Source of the DNA: Pseudomonas fluorescens
GTDB taxonomy: Bacteria; Pseudomonadota; Gammaproteobacteria; Pseudomonadales; Pseudomonadaceae
Length of the DNA: 41,373 nucleotides
Direction of reading: 5' to 3'
NCBI RefSeq assembly: GCF_902497995.1
Contig: NZ_CABVII010000040.1
Span: 1-41,373 of the forward strand
The notes beneath the pieces were generated by a model. It was not told the DNA's origin and did no database searches. It worked only from the letters and a program-made list of their open reading frames with translations. The translations under genes and the position numbers were made by a program. How positions within the stretch are numbered: position 1 is the stretch's first letter; each line of letters starts with the position of its first letter. Below, in pieces: positions 16,087 through 24,339 of the stretch.

Positions 16087-16671
16087 GTGACTGCCATCAA
16101 ACTGATCGTCGGCTTGGGAAATCCAGGCGCTGAATACGAACAGACCCGGCATAACGCAGGGGCCCTTTTTGTTGAGCGCATCGCGAACGCGCAAGGCGTA
16201 AACCTTGCGGCGGATCGCAAATATTTCGGCCTGACCGGGCGCTACTCGCATCAGGGTCAGGATGTTCGCCTGCTGATTCCCACCACGTACATGAACCGCA
16301 GCGGCCAGGCCGTGGCGGCACTTGCCGGCTTCTTTCGCATAACGCCGGAAGAGATACTGGTGGCGCACGACGAACTCGACCTGCCTCCGGGCGTTGCCAA
16401 GCTCAAACAGGGCGGCGGCCATGGCGGTCACAACGGGTTGCGCGACATCATCGCGCAACTGGGCAATCAGAATACCTTTCACCGCTTGCGGCTTGGCATT
16501 GGCCACCCGGGCGTTGCCAGTATGGTTTCAAATTTCGTCCTGGGTCGTGCGCCACGCGCCGAACAGGAAAAACTCGATGCCAGCATCGACTTTGCCCTCG
16601 GCGTGCTGCCGGATATCCTCGCCGGCGAATGGAACCGCGCGATGAAAAACCTGCACAGCCAGAAGGCCTGA
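16087..16671 (+). CDS. pth: Peptidyl-tRNA hydrolase
   Basis: Pth frees tRNA from prematurely released peptidyl-tRNA. The 194-aa enzyme shows LIVGLGNPGAEYEQTRHNAGALFV with the catalytic histidine near residue 22, PTTYMNRSGQAV near 62, and VAHDELDLPPG followed by GGGHGGHNGLRDI. It starts with GTG at 16087 behind AAGGAAGGG. It probably shares a transcript with rplY upstream, in which case the nested hairpin lies in the message between them, and with ychF 22 bp downstream. Confidence 0.97.
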   Translation: MTAIKLIVGLGNPGAEYEQTRHNAGALFVERIANAQGVNLAADRKYFGLTGRYSHQGQDVRLLIPTTYMNRSGQAVAALAGFFRITPEEILVAHDELDLPPGVAKLKQGGGHGGHNGLRDIIAQLGNQNTFHRLRLGIGHPGVASMVSNFVLGRAPRAEQEKLDASIDFALGVLPDILAGEWNRAMKNLHSQKA

Positions 16672-16693
16672 CTTTTACCCTAGGGGAAACACC

Positions 16694-17794
16694 ATGGGAT
16701 TCAATTGCGGCATCGTCGGCCTGCCTAACGTCGGCAAGTCCACCCTGTTCAACGCCCTGACCAAATCCGGGATTGCGGCCGAGAACTTCCCCTTCTGCAC
16801 CATCGAGCCGAACACCGGTATCGTGCCGATGCCGGATCCACGCCTGGAGGCCCTGGCGGCCATCGTCAACCCCAAGCGCATCCTGCCGACCACCATGGAA
16901 TTCGTCGACATCGCAGGCCTGGTGGCTGGCGCCTCGAAAGGTGAAGGCCTGGGCAACAAGTTCCTGGCCAACATCCGTGAAACCGATGCCATCGCCCACG
17001 TAGTCCGCTGCTTCGAAGACGAGAACGTGATCCACGTCTCCAACAGCGTCGATCCCAAGCGCGACATCGAGATCATCGACCTGGAACTGATCTTCGCCGA
17101 CCTCGACAGCTGCGAGAAGCAACTGCAAAAAGTCACCCGCAACGCCAAGGGTGGCGACAAGGACGCCGTGGTCCAGAAAGCCATGCTGGAGCAATTGATC
17201 GCTCACTTCACCCTGGGCAAGCCTGCGCGCACCCTGATGAAGAGCATGAACGCCGACGACAAAGCGGTGATTCGTGGCTTCCACCTGCTGACCACCAAGC
17301 CGGTCATGTACATCGCCAACGTCGCCGAAGACGGGTTCGAGAACAACCCGCTGCTGGACATCGTCAAGGCCATCGCCGAAGAAGAAGGCGCCATGGTGGT
17401 TCCGGTCTGCAACAAGATCGAAGCCGAAATCGCCGAACTGGATGACGGCGAAGAGAAAGACATGTTCCTCGAAGCCCTGGGGCTGGAAGAGCCTGGCCTG
17501 AACCGCGTGATTCGCGCCGGCTACGAGATGCTGCACCTGCAGACCTACTTCACCGCCGGTGTCGAAGAAGTCCGCGCCTGGACCGTCCGCGTCGGTGCTA
17601 CCGCACCCCAAGCCGCTGGCGTTATCCACACCGACTTCGAAAAAGGCTTCATCCGCGCCGAAGTCATCGCCTATGACGACTTCATCCAGTACAAGGGCGA
17701 AGCCGGCACCAAGGAAGCCGGTAAATGGCGCCTGGAAGGCAAGGACTACATCGTTAAAGACGGCGATGTGATGCACTTCCGATTCAACGTCTAA
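16694..17794 (+). CDS. ychF: Redox-regulated ATPase/GTPase YchF (OLA1 family)
   Basis: YchF is a universally conserved Obg-related P-loop NTPase that prefers ATP and is associated with ribosomes and oxidative stress. The 366-aa protein has Walker A GLPNVGKSTLFNALT (about 8-22), the effector segment NFPFCTIEPNTGIV, switch II DIAGLVAGASKGEGLGN, and a C-terminal TGS domain (about 280-364) with AWTVR and DYIVKDGDVMHFRFNV. GGGGAAA precedes the ATG. A strong terminator follows. Confidence 0.97.
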   Translation: MGFNCGIVGLPNVGKSTLFNALTKSGIAAENFPFCTIEPNTGIVPMPDPRLEALAAIVNPKRILPTTMEFVDIAGLVAGASKGEGLGNKFLANIRETDAIAHVVRCFEDENVIHVSNSVDPKRDIEIIDLELIFADLDSCEKQLQKVTRNAKGGDKDAVVQKAMLEQLIAHFTLGKPARTLMKSMNADDKAVIRGFHLLTTKPVMYIANVAEDGFENNPLLDIVKAIAEEEGAMVVPVCNKIEAEIAELDDGEEKDMFLEALGLEEPGLNRVIRAGYEMLHLQTYFTAGVEEVRAWTVRVGATAPQAAGVIHTDFEKGFIRAEVIAYDDFIQYKGEAGTKEAGKWRLEGKDYIVKDGDVMHFRFNV

Positions 17795-17823
17795 GTTTAT
17801 TGAAGACGAAGCACCCGCCCAAG

Positions 17824-17853
17824 AAAAAGCCGCGTTCAATACGCGGCTTTTTT
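17824..17853 (+). terminator. Rho-independent terminator after ychF
   Basis: Stem GCCGCGT/ACGCGGC with a 5-nt loop, preceded by an A tract and followed by six T residues. The A tract means it could also work on the other strand. Confidence 0.92.
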
Positions 17854-17880
17854 GTGCCTGAAATCCGGGCAACACACGGC

Positions 17881-17974
17881 CCCGTAGGAGCGAGGCTTGC
17901 CCGCGAAGAACGATGACGCGGTGCTTCAGGTAAACCGCATGATGGCTTTCGCGGGCAAGCCTCGCTCCTACGGG
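17881..17974. repeat. REP pair (REPIN), subtype GTAGGAGCGAGGCTTGCCCG
   Basis: Perfect 27-nt inverted arms at 17881-17907 and 17948-17974 enclose a 40-nt loop. It lies between the convergent ychF and MFS transporter genes. Confidence 0.93.
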
Positions 17975-17985
17975 ACCGCGTGTCG

Positions 17986-19203
17986 TCAGGCTTTTGGGGT
18001 TCTTGGCAGGAAAATAGCCATCACGCCAAGCAACGGCAGGAACGAACACAGGAAGTACACGTACTCGATACCGTGAACATCCGCCAGATATCCCAGCAAT
18101 GCCGCACCAATCCCGCCAAAACCAAACATCAGCCCGAAGAACACCCCGGCAATCATCCCGACATTACCCGGCACCAGCTCCTGGGCATACACCACGATGG
18201 CCGAGAACGCCGAAGCGAGGATGAAGCCGATCACCACGCTGAGAATGCTGGTCCAGAACAGGTCGACGTGAGGCAGGATCAAGGTGAACGGTGCCACACC
18301 AAGAATCGAGAACCAGATCACCGCCTTACGCCCGATCCTGTCGCCGATCGGCCCGCCGAAGAAGGTCCCCGCCGCCACCGCCCCCAGAAACAGGAACAAA
18401 TGCAGCTGCGAACTGGCCACCGAGAGGTCGAACTTCTCGATCAGGTAGAACGTGAAATAGCTGGTCAAACTGGACATGTAGAAATACTTGGAGAACACCA
18501 GTAACCCCAGCACCACCAAGGCACTGATCACCCGGTTTTTCGACAAGCCGTGCGTCGCCGCCTGACCTTGCTTGAGCTTGAACAGACTCAAGTGGCTGGC
18601 GTACCAGCGGCTGATCCGGTAGAGCACGAACAGCGCAAACACTGCGAACAAACCGAACCAGGCCACATGGCCCTGACCGAAAGGAATGATGATCGCTGCA
18701 GCGAGCAATGGACCGAAGGCCGATCCCGCATTGCCACCGACCTGAAAGGTCGATTGCGCCAGGCCGAAACGCCCGCCCGAAGCCAGTCGCGCTACGCGAG
18801 ACGCCTCCGGGTGGAAGGTCGAGGAGCCGATGCCGATCAGCCCGGCCGCCAGCAGGATCAACGGGAAGGTACCGACCACGGACATCATCAGAATGCCGAT
18901 CAGCGTGCACACCGTCCCCGCTGGCAGCAGCCAGGGCTTGGGATGGCGATCGGTGTGGTAACCGACCCACGGCTGCAGCAGCGAGGCCGTCAGCTGAAAG
19001 GTCAAGGTGATCAGGCCGACCTGAGTGAACGTCAGGCCGTAGTTGGCCTTGAGCATCGGATAAATCGACGGCAGCACCGACTGGATCAGGTCGTTGATCA
19101 AATGCGCCAGGGCCACGGCGCCAATGATGCGCATGACCAAAGGGCTGCTTTGTGAAGTCGCGGATGCCGGCTGAGCGCCGGTCTGGACATTGCTGAGAGC
19201 CAT
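17986..19203 (-). CDS. MFS transporter, Fsr (fosmidomycin resistance)-like
   Basis: This 405-aa inner-membrane protein has about 12 membrane segments and the MFS layout. The family-like N-terminal half reads LAHLINDLIQSVLPSIYPMLKANYGLTFTQVGLI, with GYHTDRHPKP as the loop 2-3 motif. GPIGDRIGRKAVIW after the central loop is the second copy. The opening block is characteristic of the Fsr/fosmidomycin-resistance type of exporter. I set the start at ATG 19203, where the conserved region begins; the frame stays open to 19521, but that extension is not membrane-like and runs to the tRNA promoter. Substrate is unknown. Confidence 0.88.
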   Translation of the reverse strand: MALSNVQTGAQPASATSQSSPLVMRIIGAVALAHLINDLIQSVLPSIYPMLKANYGLTFTQVGLITLTFQLTASLLQPWVGYHTDRHPKPWLLPAGTVCTLIGILMMSVVGTFPLILLAAGLIGIGSSTFHPEASRVARLASGGRFGLAQSTFQVGGNAGSAFGPLLAAAIIIPFGQGHVAWFGLFAVFALFVLYRISRWYASHLSLFKLKQGQAATHGLSKNRVISALVVLGLLVFSKYFYMSSLTSYFTFYLIEKFDLSVASSQLHLFLFLGAVAAGTFFGGPIGDRIGRKAVIWFSILGVAPFTLILPHVDLFWTSILSVVIGFILASAFSAIVVYAQELVPGNVGMIAGVFFGLMFGFGGIGAALLGYLADVHGIEYVYFLCSFLPLLGVMAIFLPRTPKA

Positions 19204-19523
19204 GAGAAATTTCCGTACAGCGGATGGGTGCACACAGGCAGGTGCGTCAATGTGCCATTTTTCAGTGCAGCAGCGCCATCCCCTTAGCCTGCTAACGACA
19301 TCAGTAAGCTTGCTCGAAGGCGCGCGGGCGGTGAACCAGCAGCGGGCATCCTGAGCCAGGACAGCAAGGCCGCGAGCACGAATACCGGGAGATTTCAGCT
19401 CAATTGATGCCCTCCCCCGACCCGACTTTTCGGCCCAGAGGGATAAGCGGTTGAAAGCGCAGAGAAATATTTTATATTTACGCTTGACGCATCTTCGTTT
19501 GCGGTGAATAATGCGCGCCACTT
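19204..19523. other. Spacer between the MFS gene and tRNA-Met
   Basis: This 320-bp spacer should hold the minus-strand promoter of the MFS gene, but I see no clear hexamers for it. Its right end holds the tRNA-Met promoter (19484-19512). I see no gene here. Confidence 0.6.
19484..19512 (+). promoter_or_regulatory. Promoter of tRNA-Met
   Basis: TTGACG (19484-19489) and AATAAT (19507-19512) are 17 bp apart. They are followed by a GC-rich discriminator (GCGCGCC), typical of stringently controlled stable-RNA promoters. The mature tRNA begins 12 bp later. Confidence 0.7.
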
Positions 19524-19600
19524 GGCTACATAGCTCAGTTGGTTAGAGCATAGCATTCATAATGCTGGGGTCCGGGGTTCAAGTCCCTGTGTAGCCACCA
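19524..19600 (+). tRNA. tRNA-Met, elongator (anticodon CAT)
   Basis: This 77-nt cloverleaf has acceptor arms GGCTACA/TGTAGCC, encoded ACCA, D-loop AGCTCAGTTGGTTAGAGC and anticodon CAT at 19558-19560 in loop TTCATAA. The fully paired first acceptor pair argues for elongator rather than initiator tRNA. tRNA-Ile2 (CAU with lysidine) cannot be fully excluded, but sequence similarity favours Met. Confidence 0.93.
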
Positions 19601-19647
19601 AGTACCTGTTTACAGAGTTCCATTGGAGTCTGTAAACAACTCAAGAA

Positions 19648-19670
19648 GCCCGCCTAGTGCGGGCTTTCTT
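19648..19670 (+). terminator. Terminator after tRNA-Met
   Basis: Stem GCCCGC/GCGGGC with loop CTAGT, followed by TTTCTT. Confidence 0.8.
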
Positions 19671-19724
19671 GTGTCTGGGGCATTCGTTTTGTCACTCCAT
19701 GTCCCCTGACAGCCCTCGCCTTCG

Positions 19725-19762
19725 TGTATGCCTGCTTCAAGAAAATTTGAAGCAGGCATACA
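19725..19762. repeat. Perfect 16-bp hairpin of unknown role
   Basis: Arms TGTATGCCTGCTTCAA (19725-19740) and TTGAAGCAGGCATACA (19747-19762) are exact complements around the loop GAAAAT. It lies between the tRNA-Met terminator and the end of the deaminase gene. No T tract follows on either strand and it does not match the REP families here. Confidence 0.85.
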
Positions 19763-19811
19763 AGGAAATGAAGTGCCGGGATATCGAGAGATCTGAAGGA
19801 CACTCGCCGTA

Positions 19812-20294
19812 TCAGTACGGCACACGATCATCCTTGTTCTTGTACCGTTTCCACACATCAACGGCTTCCGTGCGCATGATCTGCTGGCTGGGGATGGAGC
19901 GCTCGGCCATCGGCTTTTTCATTTCGCCGTAAATCATGCTGTCGTCGAAATCACCGTATTCCAGGGCGTCCCCATTGGTCGACGCGTAGAAGATGCGCGA
20001 GATGCCGGCCCAGTAGGCGGCGGCCATGCACATCGGGCAGGGCTCTGCGCTGGTATACAGCGTCGCGCCTTGCAGCTTGAAGCTGCCCGTGGCCTTGCAG
20101 GCATTGCGTATGGCTTCGATCTCGCCGTGCCAGGTCGGATCATTTTCGGCGACCACTCGGTTCGCACCTTCGCCAATAATCTTGCCGTCCTGCACGATGA
20201 CCGTGCCGAACACGCCGCCGGCGCTTTCGATCAGCGAGGTCTTCTCCGATAGCTCAATGGCCCGGGTCATGAATTTCTTATCGTCGTCTGTCAT
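19812..20294 (-). CDS. Nucleoside deaminase, guanine deaminase-like
   Basis: This 160-aa cytidine-deaminase-fold enzyme has zinc site motifs WHGEIEAIRNAC (HxE near residue 56) and EPCPMCMAAAYWAGISRIFYAS (PCxxC near 85-89). Length and wording resemble bacterial guanine deaminases of the small cytidine deaminase-like type, which convert guanine to xanthine. Related enzymes act on other bases, so the substrate is inferred. I use the start at 20294, behind AGAGG on the minus strand; the upstream M at 20327 has no support. It may be co-transcribed with the ABM-domain gene upstream, 36 bp away. Confidence 0.9.
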   Translation of the reverse strand: MTDDDKKFMTRAIELSEKTSLIESAGGVFGTVIVQDGKIIGEGANRVVAENDPTWHGEIEAIRNACKATGSFKLQGATLYTSAEPCPMCMAAAYWAGISRIFYASTNGDALEYGDFDDSMIYGEMKKPMAERSIPSQQIMRTEAVDVWKRYKNKDDRVPY

Positions 20295-20330
20295 CACAAG
20301 CCTCTCAGGGGATTGGGCGCACATCACGCA

Positions 20331-21269
20331 TCAAAACAACAGCATGAAGATCGCCAGTTCGATTCCATACAGCGCCAGCATCGTGCAAGCGCCGAGCACT
20401 TCGCGTTGCCAACGCCGCGCCGGCGTACATCGCAGCCACCAGCCCATGCCGCGTACCGCGATCTTCATCAGCGGCCAGGACATTAACGACACGCTGATGG
20501 CGTTGCCGATAAAGGTCGCAATTGCCATATGCAGCCCCGCGAGGTGCGGGCTAAGGAACTTGATCTCCAGCATCACCACCGGAAACAGCATCAGCAGTAC
20601 CAGCGCAGTCTGCTTCCAGGCAGGCGGCGGGGTCTCGGAGGCAGGAAACCAGCCGGCGAAAGGACTGGCCATGCGATGACTTTTCCAGGTCGCGACTTCC
20701 GGGTTCACCCGTTCGAGCAACTGTTTGCGAAGGGGAGAACTGAGCCAGGCGTCGAGCTGAAGCGGGGTGGAGAATCGCACCAGCGTGGTCCAGTAAGGCA
20801 CCTCCGCCGAGAGAGGCGCTTGGAACAGCGTGCCCATGTAACCCGGAAACTGCGCCTGACTTGCCTGAATATCCTCCGCCCACGCTTGAAAGACCGACTC
20901 CTTGCCCGGTTCCACGACGGTGGTGATCACCTCCGTGACGCAGGACAGCGGGTCGAGCGAGTGCGTCGTCTCGTTGTCGGAATTTGCTTCGTCGGGATGC
21001 CGCATAGACGCCATTTCGGCGAACATCTGCCGGCGTACCGCCGAGGTCCGCCAGCGATCAAGCGCATCGGGGGAACGGAACCGCTGGATGATCTGCCAGT
21101 CGGCCGAACCGGAAAAGGCGGGTGCGATATCGAGATATAAAAAGCCCAGGGCCTGGGAGGCTGCTCTTGTGAACTTCGATTGCCAGGCCGCGAACGACGC
21201 CTCCATGCCTGGGCGTAGCGTGATGTTCGTGGTGATCACGGTGGCCGATGGAGGGGGTAGATCGTTCAT
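20331..21269 (-). CDS. Double antibiotic-biosynthesis-monooxygenase (ABM) domain membrane protein
   Basis: The 312-aa protein contains two ABM-like ferredoxin folds. The first spans about 9-95 (ATVITTNITLRPGMEASFAAW...ADWQIIQRFRSPDALDRW). The second spans about 112-195 (VTEVITTVVEPGKESVFQAW...PYWTTLVRFSTPLQLDAW). Three hydrophobic helices follow at about 218-240, 245-270 and 290-312. ABM domains dimerise and often act as cofactor-free oxygenases or heme-degrading enzymes, but catalytic identity cannot be read here. The tethered tandem arrangement suggests an intramolecular dimer on the cytoplasmic face of the membrane. The start ATG at 21269 fits the first domain. Confidence 0.83.
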   Translation of the reverse strand: MNDLPPPSATVITTNITLRPGMEASFAAWQSKFTRAASQALGFLYLDIAPAFSGSADWQIIQRFRSPDALDRWRTSAVRRQMFAEMASMRHPDEANSDNETTHSLDPLSCVTEVITTVVEPGKESVFQAWAEDIQASQAQFPGYMGTLFQAPLSAEVPYWTTLVRFSTPLQLDAWLSSPLRKQLLERVNPEVATWKSHRMASPFAGWFPASETPPPAWKQTALVLLMLFPVVMLEIKFLSPHLAGLHMAIATFIGNAISVSLMSWPLMKIAVRGMGWWLRCTPARRWQREVLGACTMLALYGIELAIFMLLF

Positions 21270-21483
21270 GGCAGCCGATCTCCGGGGTTGATGGCGGCAC
21301 GTGGGGCCATTGTGGCAATGTGGAGACGATAGTTCGTGGTGGCGGGGGCGCTAAGAGCTTTAGGGAATTATGCGGGTGGGTTTCAGATGAAGGCGCGGTG
21401 GTTGCGGGGCGAGAAGTGGTTTGCGTCACTCGCTGTCGGCCGATAAAGTCCTCGAATCTTTTCCCACGGATGGAGTGCCCCGC

Positions 21484-23316
21484 GTGTTCCCAGCCTTTGA
21501 CTTGAGCCGCTATCGCCTGTCAGCGCTGTCGCTGATTGCCACTGCCTTGATCCTTGCAGCGTGCAATGCTCCGCCCGCTTCGACTTTACCGACCGCGCCG
21601 GAAGCTACTTCGGGCTATCGCACCGACCTGCACACCCGGCACGCCTCGAAACACATGGCGGCAGCGGCTAATCCTCTGGCGGCCGAAGCCGGGCGCGAGA
21701 TGCTGCGCCGGGGCGGCTCGGCGATCGATGCGGCCATTGCGATGCAAGCGGTGCTGACGCTGGTCGAGCCGCAATCCTCGGGCATCGGCGGTGGTGCGTT
21801 GATCGTGCTCTGGGACGGCAAGACCGTGCGCACTTACGACGGCCGCGAAACCGCACCGGCCGGCGCCACCGAGACACTCTTCCTGCAGGCCGACGGCAAA
21901 CCGATGCCGTTCACCCAAGCGCAGATCGGTGGCCGTTCCGTGGGCACGCCGGGCGTGTTGCGAGCACTTGAACTGGCTCATCAGAAACACGGCCGCCTGC
22001 CATGGGCACAGTTGTTCGAGCCGGCGATCGAACTCGCCGAGCAAGGCTTCGCAATCTCGCCGCGCCTGCATCGATTGATCGCCTCGGACTCGACTATCAG
22101 ACGCTCGCCAGACATGGCGGCGTATTTCCTGAATACCGATGGCAGCCCGAAAGCCGCAGGCTCGCAACTGAAAAACCCGGCACTGGCCGCCGTATTGAAA
22201 CGCATCGCCCGGGAAGGACCCGATGCGCTATACAAAGGTCCCGTCGCCCAGGAGATCGTCGCCAGGGTTCAGGGTCACGCCAACCCCGGCAGCCTGTCGC
22301 TGAACGATCTTCAAGGCTACAGCGCCAAGGAACGCGCGCCGCTGTGCACCGACTACAAACGCTGGCAAGTCTGCGGCATGCCACCACCTTCGTCGGGCGG
22401 GATCGCCGTGGCGCAGATCCTTGGCACCTTGCAGGCCCTGGAAACCCGCGACCCGCGCTTTGCCCTGGCGTCACTGATGCCACTCAAGACTGACAAGCCT
22501 GCGGGCCTTGAGCCGGCCCCTGAAGCCGTGCACCTGATCGCCGAAGCCGAGCGCCTGGCCTACGCCGACCGCGCGCTGTACCTCGCCGACACAGACTTCG
22601 TGCCCGTCCCCGTCAAGGGCCTGGTAGACCCGACCTATCTGGCCAGCCGTGCCGCCCTGATCGGTGATCGCAGCATGGGCATGGCCGAGCCCGGCACGCC
22701 GCCGGGCATTCAGGTCGCTTACGCGCCGGACCGTTCGCCGCTGCGCATCTCCACCTCGCAAGTGGTGGCGGTCGATGACCTGGGCGGTGCGGTGTCGATG
22801 ACCACTACCGTCGAATCCGCCTTCGGTTCGCACCTGATGGTCCAGGGCTTCCTGCTCAACAACCAGATGACCGACTTCTCGTTCATCCCTGAAGAGAACG
22901 GGCAGAAGGTCGCCAACCGCGTCGAGCCCGGCAAGCGCCCACGCTCATCCATGGCACCGACCTTGATTTTCGAACGCCAGAGCGGCGAATTCCTCGCCAC
23001 CCTCGGCTCCCCCGGCGGCTCGCAGATCATCGAATACGTCGCCAAATCCACCATCGGCCTACTCGATTGGAACCTCGACCCGCAATCCGCCATCGCCCTG
23101 CCCAACTTCGGCAGCCGCAATGGCCCGACGGAACTGGAACGCGGACAGTTCAGCGCCGGGCTGATCCAGACATTGAAGGACAAAGGGCACAGCGTGACCG
23201 AGATCGACATGACCAGCGGGACCCAGGCGATTGTTCGGGTCAAGGATGCGCAGGGAAAAGCCGCGCTGGCAGGCGGGGCTGATCCGCGACGTGAGGGGGA
23301 AGCGTTGGGGGATTGA
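21484..23316 (+). CDS. ggt: Gamma-glutamyltransferase, predicted lipoprotein
   Basis: GGT cleaves the gamma-glutamyl bond of glutathione and transfers or hydrolyses the glutamyl group in the periplasm. It is made as a proenzyme that cuts itself before a threonine. The 610-aa protein shows EPQSSGIGGGALIVLWDGK, the processing and nucleophile region ISTSQVVAVDDLGGAVSMTT, LLNNQMTDFS and the oxyanion-type GSPGGSQII. At the position of the usual TTH or STSH motif this protein has STSQ; the nucleophilic Thr is kept. GTG 21484 is chosen because GGAG lies 8 nt upstream and a signal with lipobox LAAC follows, so it is probably membrane-anchored. Confidence 0.93.
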   Translation: MFPAFDLSRYRLSALSLIATALILAACNAPPASTLPTAPEATSGYRTDLHTRHASKHMAAAANPLAAEAGREMLRRGGSAIDAAIAMQAVLTLVEPQSSGIGGGALIVLWDGKTVRTYDGRETAPAGATETLFLQADGKPMPFTQAQIGGRSVGTPGVLRALELAHQKHGRLPWAQLFEPAIELAEQGFAISPRLHRLIASDSTIRRSPDMAAYFLNTDGSPKAAGSQLKNPALAAVLKRIAREGPDALYKGPVAQEIVARVQGHANPGSLSLNDLQGYSAKERAPLCTDYKRWQVCGMPPPSSGGIAVAQILGTLQALETRDPRFALASLMPLKTDKPAGLEPAPEAVHLIAEAERLAYADRALYLADTDFVPVPVKGLVDPTYLASRAALIGDRSMGMAEPGTPPGIQVAYAPDRSPLRISTSQVVAVDDLGGAVSMTTTVESAFGSHLMVQGFLLNNQMTDFSFIPEENGQKVANRVEPGKRPRSSMAPTLIFERQSGEFLATLGSPGGSQIIEYVAKSTIGLLDWNLDPQSAIALPNFGSRNGPTELERGQFSAGLIQTLKDKGHSVTEIDMTSGTQAIVRVKDAQGKAALAGGADPRREGEALGD

Positions 23317-23334
23317 GTCGTACGCTGGAACGCG

Positions 23335-23365
23335 AAAGGGCTTACCGGGAGGTAGGCCCTTTTTT
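23335..23365 (+). terminator. Rho-independent terminator after ggt
   Basis: Stem AAAGGGCTTACC with GGTAGGCCCTTT (one T-G pair) and a 4-nt loop, running into T residues. Confidence 0.88.
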
Positions 23366-23557
23366 ATGGATAACCAATCCTGATCGGTCAGCTCGCGCAG
23401 CCTTTTCCTACCCGCAAGTGGCTGCATCCTGAGTAGAGTTGAAGATTAATTTTTCCCGATTTTGCATTTAGCCCAGGCTTATCGACTCAGCTGTCGGAAG
23501 CGTTTGACTACAGAAATCAAACTCGCTCTCCCGCACATCGGATGCGCCTCCACAGAC

Positions 23558-23586
23558 TTGCATCAGTCCCAGCATGGGACTAGGAT
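23558..23586 (+). promoter_or_regulatory. higBA promoter with palindromic operator
   Basis: TTGCAT (23558-23563) and TAGGAT (23581-23586) are 17 bp apart. The spacer holds a perfect dyad, AGTCCCA (23565-23571) and TGGGACT (23575-23581), separated by GCA. This is the expected place for HigA autorepression. The predicted start falls at or very near the toxin ATG (23593). Confidence 0.7.
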
Positions 23587-23592
23587 CATGCC

Positions 23593-23894
23593 ATGAGAAT
23601 CATCGCCATCAGTCACCTGAAAAGTTTTTGGAAGAGATGCCCTGACTCGGAACCATCCCTCCTGGCCTGGATTGACGAGGCAAGAAATGCAGAGTGGAAA
23701 CGCCGGCGGACATAAAAGCGCACTTTGCCACCGCCAGTATTCTTAAAAGTCGCAGAGTCGTGTTCAACATCAAGGGCAATGACTTTCGATTAGTAGTCGC
23801 TGTGGCCTATCGCTTCGGCGCCGTATACATAAAATTTGTCGGCACTCACAAGCAGTACGACGCAATCGACGCTGATACCGTCGAGATGGAGTAA
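23593..23894 (+). pseudogene. higB: HigB-type mRNA-interferase toxin, frameshifted
   Basis: HigB toxins cut mRNA on the ribosome and are neutralised by HigA. The first frame reads MRIIAISHLKSFWKRCPDSE...ARNAEWK and then meets a stop after a few wrong residues. The second frame, from about 23698, continues as TPADIKAHFATASILKSRRV, then FNIKGNDFRLVVAVAYRFG and KQYDAIDADTVEME. Adding one A to the AAA at 23698-23700 would give a continuous protein of 100 aa, the usual size. The simplest reading is a one-base deletion in an A run that inactivates the toxin, or a sequencing error at a homopolymer. A GTG at 23694 could start only a truncated C-terminal fragment. The rest is well preserved, so the break is recent. 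Confidence 0.88.
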
Positions 23895-23897
23895 CCC

Positions 23898-24269
23898 ATG
23901 GATATTCGTCCGATTCACACCGCTGAGGATTACCGTGCAGCTCTCAAGGACGTGTCTGCGCTCTTCGACAATGAGCCTGAGCCGGGCACTCCCGAGGGTG
24001 ACTACTTCGACATCATGATCACGCTCATCGAGGCGTATGAAGCGAAGCAGTTTCCAGTCGAATTGCCTAACCCGATCGATGCAATCAAATTTCGTATGGA
24101 ACAATCCGGCTTGTCTGCAGCTGATCTGGCACCTGCCATTGGCCGGACAAACCGGGTCTACGAAGTGCTTAATGGCAAGCGCGCCTTGACGCTCCCGATG
24201 ATCTGGAAACTGCATGACCTTTTCGGTATACCAGCACAAAGCTTGATCAAGCCTGTGAAGCAGGCCTGA
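23898..24269 (+). CDS. higA: HigA-type antitoxin, HTH transcriptional regulator
   Basis: The 123-aa antitoxin has an acidic N-terminal part (about 1-50, MDIRPIHTAEDYRAALKDVSALFD) that would contact the toxin. Its C-terminal Xre-type helix-turn-helix (about 60-115) reads FRMEQSGLSAADLAPAIGRTNRVYEVL. It would bind the AGTCCCA dyad upstream and repress the module. GGAG inside the end of the toxin frame serves as its binding site, so translation is likely coupled to the downstream toxin reading frame. It is intact although the toxin gene is broken. The order toxin first, antitoxin second is typical of hig loci. Confidence 0.93.
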   Translation: MDIRPIHTAEDYRAALKDVSALFDNEPEPGTPEGDYFDIMITLIEAYEAKQFPVELPNPIDAIKFRMEQSGLSAADLAPAIGRTNRVYEVLNGKRALTLPMIWKLHDLFGIPAQSLIKPVKQA

Positions 24270-24339
24270 TCACGCGACAGCCGGACGATCATCCTGATGC
24301 CTGTTGGGATCACTTGACCCATTCAGCGCCACATACAGC

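Noticed and set aside
19524..19811. Possible integration site or island at tRNA-Met
   Set aside because: No integrase gene, no repeated tRNA 3' end downstream, and the next genes look chromosomal.
23593..23894. Programmed frameshift in higB
   Set aside because: The junction (TGGAAACGCC) is not a good slippery heptamer and I see no stimulatory structure; a one-base deletion is simpler.
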